Shown here one piece after another: positions 25,042-31,842 of a DNA stretch of 64,000 bases. The position numbers were made by a program, and so were the translations under genes. Location: the NCBI GenBank assembly GCA_963976625.1, contig CAXBLA010000007.1, positions 1 to 64,000 on the forward strand, read 5' to 3'. The notes under the pieces were generated by a model, which was not told where the DNA came from, did not search any database, and saw only the letters and a list, made by a program, of their open reading frames with translations. This stretch comes from UBA1924 sp963976625. Lineage in GTDB: Bacteria; Planctomycetota; Phycisphaerae; Phycisphaerales; UBA1924. The number at the start of each line of letters is the position of its first letter. Positions within the stretch are counted from its first letter, which is position 1.

Positions 25042-26138
25042 GGGTTGTTCCCTTGGATGTGGGTGAACTTGCCGCCCGAGTATTTGGCGATGGACCGGAG
25101 CATGAGCTTGGCGTTGCGGGCGTCCTCGAGATTTTGGAGATTGCCGAAGAGGATGCAGTGGATCGGGATGTCGGGGCCGCGGTTCATCTGGAGGACGAGA
25201 TCGGGGACATCGCTGGGCACGAGCCCGTCGGTCATGAAGTAGATCGCATCAGGATGTGGGTCGAGGGCGAAGACATCCTCGAACGAGCTGGCCGGCTTGG
25301 TGCCACCGCCCGGTGTGATGCCCTCGAGCCCGGTGCCGGCGGTGGCTTTGTTGGTCGGGTTCGCCTGGATCCATTCGGGCGTGCCGAAGAGCGAGATGGG
25401 ACCTCCAGAGAAGAGCACGATGTAGAAATCGGCGACCTGATCGAGCCCGTCGACCGATCGCATGAGTTCGTAGCGGGTCATGTCCCAGCGGGAGAGCTCG
25501 CCGTCGCCGAGCAGGGTGTCCATCGAGCCCGAGATATCCACGATGTAGGCGAATCGTCGCCCCTGGGCTTCGAGCCCGAAGAAGCTCGCGCCGTCGCCGG
25601 TGCCCGCGCCCGAGCTGCCGGTGCTCGCGTCGATGCTGGTGAGCGAGCCGCCCCCTGGGTTAAGGCTCGGGGCGATCGAATCGGCGAGGTCATCGACGGA
25701 TTGATCAGTGCCCGAATCGGTCAGCATGTCAATCTCGACGACAGACTCGTTGGGCGTGATGGCAACCTCGAAGCTCTCGAACTCGATGTTGGGCGATGAG
25801 GTGCTGGCGAGCTCGGATTGGGTGAGCACGGCGAACTCCACGCCTGCGTCGCCATCGGAGCCCGCGTTGGCGACTCCAAAGTCGATCGTGATCAACGCGG
25901 CGATGATGGTGATGACCAGATGGACCAGCACGGACACCATGATGCCGGCGATGGTTGCCCGCTTGAAGTATTTGGCGAATGGTACCGTGCGCAAAGGGTG
26001 TGCATCCAAGGGCTTGGGCTGGTGTGCGGAGTTGGATGCGGGCGGATTCAAAGCGTGCGGGCTCCCCTGAGGACAAGCAATCGGATTCGTTGGGCGATTC
26101 TTCCCTTTGTATCGGGCAATTGGGCCTGCTCGCGCCAT
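25038..26138 (-). CDS. Membrane-anchored VWA-domain protein, first gene of ExbB/ExbD operon
   Basis: A 366-residue protein from ATG 26138; the frame is open further but is probably not translated. Residues 1-60 are basic, proline-rich and cytoplasmic. One membrane helix lies at 63-85 (IAGIMVSVLVHLVITIIAAL). A linker rich in Ser/Gly/Asp follows, and then a von Willebrand A domain. Its metal site is complete: DISGS at 201-205, the Thr of GGGTKPA, and Asp of FMTDG. VWA domains bind partners through that metal. The layout (short inside, one helix, long outside) is that of TonB, which also works with ExbB/ExbD, but no TonB domain is visible. Confidence 0.85.
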   Translation of the reverse strand: MARAGPIARYKGKNRPTNPIACPQGSPHALNPPASNSAHQPKPLDAHPLRTVPFAKYFKRATIAGIMVSVLVHLVITIIAALITIDFGVANAGSDGDAGVEFAVLTQSELASTSSPNIEFESFEVAITPNESVVEIDMLTDSGTDQSVDDLADSIAPSLNPGGGSLTSIDASTGSSGAGTGDGASFFGLEAQGRRFAYIVDISGSMDTLLGDGELSRWDMTRYELMRSVDGLDQVADFYIVLFSGGPISLFGTPEWIQANPTNKATAGTGLEGITPGGGTKPASSFEDVFALDPHPDAIYFMTDGLVPSDVPDLVLQMNRGPDIPIHCILFGNLQNLEDARNAKLMLRSIAKYSGGKFTHIQGNNP

Positions 26139-26304
26139 GTCTTGGCAGCCCTGTGAGTTGGCATGCTCTTGGCACGGGCTTAGAGACACAAGTCGGTTCG
26201 TATACGGTACCACAAAGGTTCTCTGAGGTTCTACTATTGGGTGTGTTTTGCCCATTGCCGAGGGCTATTGTGGATCGGTTCGTACTCATTCGCACGGAGA
26301 CCCC

Positions 26305-27045
26305 ATGACACCAGCCGAGACCACCACCAAACGCACCCCACCCAAGCGCGTCCTGCTCAAGCTCAGCGGCGAATCCTTCTGCGCACCCAACGGGTTCGGG
26401 ATCGACACCAAAGAGCTCGGGATCATCGCCAGCGAGGTGCTCGACGCGACCAAGGCGGGCGCTCAGATCGCCATTGTCGTTGGCGGCGGGAACATCATCC
26501 GCGGGGCGGAGCTGGCCAAGTCGGGTGATATCCAGCAGGCGACGGCCGACTACATGGGGATGCTGGGCACGGTGATGAACGCCGCGGCTCTGAAGGAAAA
26601 ACTCGACTCCATCGGCGTGGATTCTCGCGTGCTCTCGGCCCTGGATATCCGGGCGATCGCCGAGCCGTTCATTCGTAACCGGGCGATCCGTCATCTTGAT
26701 AAGGGTCGCGTCGTGATCTTGGCCGCGGGCACGGGCAACCCGTTCTTCACGACCGATACATGCGCCGCCCTGCGGGCGACGGAGCTCGATTGCGATATCC
26801 TGCTCAAGGCGACCAAGGTCGACGGGGTGTACACTGCGGATCCCCACAAGGATCCGTCGGCGACCAAGTACCCGAGCCTGACCTTCACTGAAGCGATTGA
26901 GAAGCAGCTGGGCGTGATGGATATGACCGCGTTGACCATGTGCCAGGAACGCAATATCCCTGTGCTGGTCTTTGATTTCAAGAACCGGGGCAACATCCGC
27001 CGGGTGATCGAGGGCGAAGAAATCGGCACGCTGATGAGTGTGTGA
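26305..27045 (+). CDS. pyrH: Uridylate kinase
   Basis: A 246-residue protein of the amino-acid kinase fold, starting at ATG 26305 (CGGAGA upstream). Bacterial UMP kinase motifs are seen: RVLLKLSGESF, IVVGGGNIIRG, DYMGMLGTVMNA, GTGNPFFTTDT, and KATKVDGVYTADP. It phosphorylates UMP to UDP in pyrimidine nucleotide synthesis and is normally regulated by GTP and UTP. The next gene is frr, the usual partner; rpsB and tsf are not next to it here. Confidence 0.97.
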   Translation: MTPAETTTKRTPPKRVLLKLSGESFCAPNGFGIDTKELGIIASEVLDATKAGAQIAIVVGGGNIIRGAELAKSGDIQQATADYMGMLGTVMNAAALKEKLDSIGVDSRVLSALDIRAIAEPFIRNRAIRHLDKGRVVILAAGTGNPFFTTDTCAALRATELDCDILLKATKVDGVYTADPHKDPSATKYPSLTFTEAIEKQLGVMDMTALTMCQERNIPVLVFDFKNRGNIRRVIEGEEIGTLMSV

Positions 27046-27159
27046 TCCATACCTGATCGCAGTGTGGGCACAAATACTGAGGATTCGGCCAAGATTCGGA
27101 CAAGATAGAGACCACCGGGGATATGATTCCTCCCCAGAACAGATTCAACGGAGACCACG

Positions 27160-27732
27160 ATGAGCACCGACCCAGACACCATTCTCTTAGAAGCCGAAGA
27201 AGCCATGGGCAAAGCCGTGGAATACCTGACGGGCGAGCTCTCGGGCATCCGCGCGGGGCGTGCGTCACCGGCGATGGTTGAGTACATCAAGGTCGAGTGC
27301 TACGGCTCAGAGACCGATCTCAAGAGCATCGCGGCGATCTCGATCCCCGAGCCCACGCAGATCCTGATCAAGCCGTTCGATCCGTCGCTGGCCAACACGA
27401 TCCGCAATGCGATCGAGATGGCCAACCTCGGGGTCAATCCGAAGGTTGAGGACAAGCAGGTGCGCTTGTCGCTCCCGATGCTGACGACTGATCGTCGCAA
27501 GCAGCTCGTCGCCCAGGCCAAGAAGGTCGGCGAGGAGCAGAAGATCGTCTTCCGCAACGCCCGGCGCGATGCCAACAAGCACGCCGATTCGCTGGCCAAG
27601 CAGGACGGCACGGTCTACTCCGAGGACGAGATCAAAACCCTGCACACCGAGATCCAGGACCTGCTCAAGAAGTACGAGGGCAAGGTTGATGCGATGCTCA
27701 CCAAGAAGACCGAAGAGATCACGACGGTCTGA
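27160..27732 (+). CDS. frr: Ribosome recycling factor
   Basis: A 190-residue protein with the family pattern GELSGIRAGRASPAMVEYIK, ISIPEPTQILIKPFD and LPMLTTDRRKQLVAQAKK. Usual length is about 185. With EF-G it splits ribosomes after termination. CGGAGACC precedes the ATG, a ribosome site very like that of pyrH 115 bases upstream, and the two are probably cotranscribed. A strong terminator follows. Confidence 0.98.
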   Translation: MSTDPDTILLEAEEAMGKAVEYLTGELSGIRAGRASPAMVEYIKVECYGSETDLKSIAAISIPEPTQILIKPFDPSLANTIRNAIEMANLGVNPKVEDKQVRLSLPMLTTDRRKQLVAQAKKVGEEQKIVFRNARRDANKHADSLAKQDGTVYSEDEIKTLHTEIQDLLKKYEGKVDAMLTKKTEEITTV

Positions 27733-27764
27733 TTCGAACCTCACTATCAATACGAAATCAACAC

Positions 27765-27795
27765 AAAAAAGCCGACCGCTTGGGTCGGCTTTTTT
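27765..27795. terminator. Bidirectional terminator between frr and sppA
   Basis: AAAAAAGCCGACC (27765-27777) pairs with GGTCGGCTTTTTT (27783-27795) around a five-base loop. Symmetric A- and T-runs let it stop both the frr transcript and the convergent sppA transcript. Confidence 0.9.
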
Positions 27796-27831
27796 ATTGG
27801 GTCTGATTCGCACAGATTCGATGCACGCAGA

Positions 27832-29631
27832 TTACTTGATGTAGATCGCCCGTGGATTGACTAGCAGCACGGGCTCGTCGCGCATCAGCGCCAGCCCGTT
27901 GAGGGTCTCGACGATCGAGCTGTAGCGGTGATCGCCGAGCAGTGAGCGGAGGGTGACTTCGAGCTGCCCAACGCCCATGGCTTGGGCGGGGGACTGCATG
28001 AACTGGCCGAAGGTCTCGCGGATCATGTCGTCGAAGCTCGGGGGCTTGGGCAGGTGAACAATCTCAAAGTCGCCCATCTCGAGCTCGCCGGCGAGCCCGT
28101 TGATCGCGTCGTCGAGGCTCCCGATTTCGTCGGCCATGTTGAGCTCGATCGCGTCGGACCCGACGAACAATCGCCCCTCGGCGGTCTTGCTCAGGTCGAT
28201 GCCATCTCGCCCGGACTCAACCCGCGCCGTGAACAGGTCGTAGGTCTTCTTCATGTGGTTGTGCATGATGCGCAGCTGCGCCGGGTCCCAGGGCTGGGAT
28301 GCGGAGTTGAGCCCGCCCATCGGTCCACGGGATCGCTCGACGATGTTGAGCTTCGCTTTCTCGTAGAGCCCGCCCATGGCGTACTTGCCGCCTACGACGC
28401 CGATCGAGCCGACGACGCTTGAGGGATTCACGAAGACTTTTTCGCCCGCGGTGAGCACATAGTACCCGCCCGAGGCGGCCATCCCCCCCACGCTCACCCA
28501 GACGGGTTTCTCGTGGCTGAGCCGATCGAGCCCCTGCCACATCACTTCTGATGCGATGGCCGACCCGCCCGGGGAGTTGACACGGACGACCACGCCCTCG
28601 ATCAGGTCTTCGTTGCGGATCATCTCGATGGTGTTACGAATCGTGCGCGAGCCCACGGTGCCCCCGCCGCCGAAGAGTCCGCCGGCCGTTGAGTCGCCGT
28701 CGATAATGGTGCCGTTGATGTGCAGGACGGCGATGGTTGGCTGGGTGACTTGGACGGGCGCATCTTCGACCTCGAACGAGTTAAAAATATCCATCGGCGA
28801 CTCGATCCGGATGATTTTGCCGTCTGGCACAGCATAGGGATCGATCACCCAATCAATATCCGCGTCGTACGCTTCTTCGAGATACGACTGCAGATCCGGG
28901 AGATCGACCTCCGCGTCGATGATGTCGGCTTCGATGGCCTCTTGCCCATTGGCGGCCCACACCACCTTCATCGCGTCGTCGAGCTCGGATTCGCTCAGCC
29001 CGCGTCCTTCCATGATGATGCCACGGATGTTGGCGTACATGCCATCGAGGAGCCCGGAGATGTTCTCGTCCCACGATGGTGAGGGCTGCGAGCGGGTCAT
29101 GGTCTCGTTGGCGCCCTTGTAGTCGCCGACCTGAAGGAACTGGGCCTCGACCCCGATCCAAGAGAGCGTGTCGCCCATGTACATCTCTTCCATGTGCAGA
29201 CCTGGGAAGGAGACATAGCCGCCGGCTTGGAGGATGACCTCGTCGGCGAGGGCGCCCAGTAGCAAGTCGTTGGTGTTGTAGGCTTCGGAGAACACATGGA
29301 CTTTTTTGCCCGTGCGTTGGTAGCGGGCGATGGCCTCGCCGATTTCCTCGACCTGGGTCGCGCCCAGCGCGGAGTCCTTGAGCCGTATGACAAGCCCGGA
29401 GAACTCCCGGTCATAGGCGAGCGTGTCGATGGTGTTGATCACCCCGAGCAGCGAGCTGGCCCCGTCGCCGAGCCAGGAGTACCCGATCTGGACCTCGTAG
29501 GGCGTACCCTCGATCTCGATCACCGCGAGGCTGATGTCGTCGGCCATCGCTTGGCTCGTTGCGCCAGCGCTGGCGAGCAGGGCGCTGATCGCGCTGAGTT
29601 TAAGCAGATACATTGATCGGTCGATACGCAT
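27832..29631 (-). CDS. sppA: Signal peptide peptidase SppA, long (67K) type
   Basis: A 599-residue protein from ATG 29631. An in-frame ATG at 29658 is less likely because AGGGG lies just before 29631. It has two tandem ClpP-like domains, as in E. coli SppA (618 residues). The catalytic lysine is Lys172 (QVGDYKGANE) in the first domain. The nucleophile is Ser387 (GGMAASGGYYVL) in the second, matching E. coli Lys209 and Ser409. Residues 1-30 (ending SQAMA) look like a cleavable signal peptide rather than only an anchor. It degrades leftover signal peptides and small membrane proteins. Confidence 0.94.
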   Translation of the reverse strand: MRIDRSMYLLKLSAISALLASAGATSQAMADDISLAVIEIEGTPYEVQIGYSWLGDGASSLLGVINTIDTLAYDREFSGLVIRLKDSALGATQVEEIGEAIARYQRTGKKVHVFSEAYNTNDLLLGALADEVILQAGGYVSFPGLHMEEMYMGDTLSWIGVEAQFLQVGDYKGANETMTRSQPSPSWDENISGLLDGMYANIRGIIMEGRGLSESELDDAMKVVWAANGQEAIEADIIDAEVDLPDLQSYLEEAYDADIDWVIDPYAVPDGKIIRIESPMDIFNSFEVEDAPVQVTQPTIAVLHINGTIIDGDSTAGGLFGGGGTVGSRTIRNTIEMIRNEDLIEGVVVRVNSPGGSAIASEVMWQGLDRLSHEKPVWVSVGGMAASGGYYVLTAGEKVFVNPSSVVGSIGVVGGKYAMGGLYEKAKLNIVERSRGPMGGLNSASQPWDPAQLRIMHNHMKKTYDLFTARVESGRDGIDLSKTAEGRLFVGSDAIELNMADEIGSLDDAINGLAGELEMGDFEIVHLPKPPSFDDMIRETFGQFMQSPAQAMGVGQLEVTLRSLLGDHRYSSIVETLNGLALMRDEPVLLVNPRAIYIK

Positions 29632-29725
29632 GGTTGGCCCCTGAGAGTGAGTTGACATATTGAATGCATACGGTTGTATGGGATCGGAAGTTCCCGGGTT
29701 TCAGCGTTCTGATAACTGGGCCTGT

Positions 29726-30685
29726 TTATCCCAACCGATCGGAGCGCTGCTGGTTCGTCTCAAAGATATCGCTGAGCCCCACGCCCGGGCGGACGAGCAC
29801 CGGGTAGAGCCGGACCGTGTCGATGCAGATATTGATCATCCCCGCGGTAAAGAGCACCGAGCCCAGCGCGATGATGACCACCGCCACGATCGAGAGCACA
29901 TCGTTGAGCCCTGAGCTGAACTCGGCGATGATCTTGATCAGATCCCCGGCCGCCGCCAGCCCGAGCGATGCGAGCACCGTGAGCAACGATTGGCGGTCCA
30001 CGCGCCCTGTGCGCACCACCACGGATCGGACCGCCAGCCCCACGGCCTGCTTACGCAGCAGCCAGATGATGCCCGCGATGAGTACAAACAACAGCACATG
30101 CAAGACCGATCGCTCGAAGTCCGACTCGCCCGCTCTGAGCATCGGCGAAGCCGTGAAAAGACCGTCTGGCTGATAGATCGTGCTGTAGACATAGATCAGC
30201 GGCGCGTAGAGCGAAACGCCGAGTGCCGCGCCGATGGCCTCGCCGCGGGTCACGCCCCGGTGAGGTCGGATCAGCGTGGCGGCTCCGAGCATCGAGAGCC
30301 CGAGCCCGGCGATGCCGATCCAGGTGAAGTACTCCGGAGCCCAGGTCGAGCCGAGCATGTCGCGGGCGACCTCGGCCCCACGCATCAGCCAGACGGCAAG
30401 AATGGCCAGCATCGCGCCGAAGCTCCACGCGTTGAGCCCGAGTGCGGAAATCTTTGGTGCGCTCAGTGGAACGAGTTCGTCGGCGTGCGGATCAACAATT
30501 CCCAGGATCGTCGCTCGGACGGGCATGCCGCACTCGGAGCAGTTGGCGCGGATCGAGAGCCCGCGCAGGTTGTACCCGCACCCGATGCAGAAGAGCTCGC
30601 CGGTGAGCTGGCGGGCGATCGCTGAGTCCACCTCGCCGGTTTGATACTGCTCGTTGGACTCGGGTTGTGATATGGGGTGATCCAT
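29726..30685 (-). CDS. Polytopic membrane protein with N-terminal zinc ribbon
   Basis: A 319-residue protein. Start ATG 30685 is taken because the upstream part of the frame has no protein-like character. A zinc ribbon lies at residues 33-52 (CIGCGYNL, then CSECGMPV; Cys33, 36, 49, 52). It is followed by about six to eight membrane helices (for example LNAWSFGAMLAILAVWLM, VLLFVLIAGIIWLL, VVVIIALGSVLFTAGMI). This CxxCGYxLRG/CxxCG ribbon ahead of membrane helices is common in planctomycetes; function unknown. It stands alone on the minus strand. Confidence 0.75.
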   Translation of the reverse strand: MDHPISQPESNEQYQTGEVDSAIARQLTGELFCIGCGYNLRGLSIRANCSECGMPVRATILGIVDPHADELVPLSAPKISALGLNAWSFGAMLAILAVWLMRGAEVARDMLGSTWAPEYFTWIGIAGLGLSMLGAATLIRPHRGVTRGEAIGAALGVSLYAPLIYVYSTIYQPDGLFTASPMLRAGESDFERSVLHVLLFVLIAGIIWLLRKQAVGLAVRSVVVRTGRVDRQSLLTVLASLGLAAAGDLIKIIAEFSSGLNDVLSIVAVVIIALGSVLFTAGMINICIDTVRLYPVLVRPGVGLSDIFETNQQRSDRLG

Positions 30686-30911
30686 GCTGCTGACCCGTGC
30701 TGCTGATTCATTGATTCTTCGTTGGTGAGACTGCAGAAACGAAGAATCGTCAGGATACCACATGGAACCCTTCGCGATTGCTCCCGAATGAGTCTTTGTG
30801 CATCAACATGCCAGACACCCGACGATACGATAGGATATGCATTCCACCGCTCGGGCACTTGAAGCCCGTCGGCGATTCTCGCTCGCTCACTCATTCCCCG
30901 AAACTCAAATC

Positions 30912-31841
30912 ATGAAATCAAAGATCGATGCTCTCCGTGACCAGATTGCCCAGGTTTACCTCGGCGACTCGCCGGCCGTCAACTGGGTGATCTGCTGCCT
31001 GCTCGCCCGTGGGCATGTGCTCCTCGAAGATGTGCCCGGTGTCGGAAAAACCCTGCTGGCATCGACGCTGGCCAAGTCGATCGCGTGCCCGTTCAAGCGG
31101 ATCCAGCTCACCCCCGACATGCTCCCGGCGGACCTGCTGGGCGTGACGGTGTTCTCTGGCGACGGCTCGCAGCTCAAGTTCCAGCCCGGTCCGATCTTTA
31201 CCAGCATCTTGCTGGCCGACGAGATCAACCGGACCACCCCGCGTACGCAGTCGGCATTGCTCGAAGCGATGAGCGAGGCGCAGGTCTCGATCGAGGGCAT
31301 CACGCACCCGCTCCCCGCCCCCTTCATGGTTGTGGCGACACAGAATCCGGCCGAGTTCGAGGGGACTTATCCGCTGCCCGAGAACCAGCTCGATCGGTTC
31401 CTGATGCGGATCTCGATGGGGTATCCGAATGAGCAGGCCGAGGTCGAGCTGCTTGATCTGCGTCCGGCGACGACCGTGCTCGACAAGATCATGCCGGTGA
31501 TCCAGGGTGACGATGTGATCGAGATGCAGAAGCAGGTCGATCAGGTACACCTGAGCGAGCCGGTGCGCCAATACATCGTGGACATCGCGCGGGCGACGCG
31601 CGACTCCAACGAGATTCTGGTCGGGCTCTCGCCGCGTGGTTCGTTGGCGCTCGCGCAGGCGGCCCGTGCACTGGCGTGGATGGACGGGCGTGACTTTGTC
31701 GAGCCCGATGATGTGCTCGCGTTGCTTGTGCCCGTGTGTGCGCATCGCTTGGTCATCGATGGCGCGGGCACGCGTGCTCACTGGCAGTTGGCGGCGGAGC
31801 TGATCGAATCGATCGCCCGGACCGTGCCCAGCCCTGCGTAA
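30912..31841 (+). CDS. MoxR-family AAA+ ATPase
   Basis: A 309-residue ATPase from ATG 30912. Walker A is VPGVGKT (residues 41-47), Walker B is LLADEINR (100-107), and the sensor region is FMVVATQNPAEFEGTYPLPE, with QLDRFLMRISMGYPN after it. This is the MoxR group, chaperone-like ATPases that usually act with VWA-domain proteins to mature or insert metal into enzymes. The usual followers (DUF58, VWA and Bat genes) are absent: the next gene is a convergent dehydrogenase one base away. The VWA protein 4.8 kb upstream is on the other strand. Confidence 0.93.
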   Translation: MKSKIDALRDQIAQVYLGDSPAVNWVICCLLARGHVLLEDVPGVGKTLLASTLAKSIACPFKRIQLTPDMLPADLLGVTVFSGDGSQLKFQPGPIFTSILLADEINRTTPRTQSALLEAMSEAQVSIEGITHPLPAPFMVVATQNPAEFEGTYPLPENQLDRFLMRISMGYPNEQAEVELLDLRPATTVLDKIMPVIQGDDVIEMQKQVDQVHLSEPVRQYIVDIARATRDSNEILVGLSPRGSLALAQAARALAWMDGRDFVEPDDVLALLVPVCAHRLVIDGAGTRAHWQLAAELIESIARTVPSPA

Positions 31842-31842
31842 T

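Noticed and set aside
26158..26173. Sigma-54-like promoter (TTGGCATGCTCTTGGC) before pyrH
   Set aside because: The -24 half matches but the -12 half is TGGC rather than TTGC, and sigma-54 control of pyrH would be unusual; no enhancer-binding protein gene is nearby.
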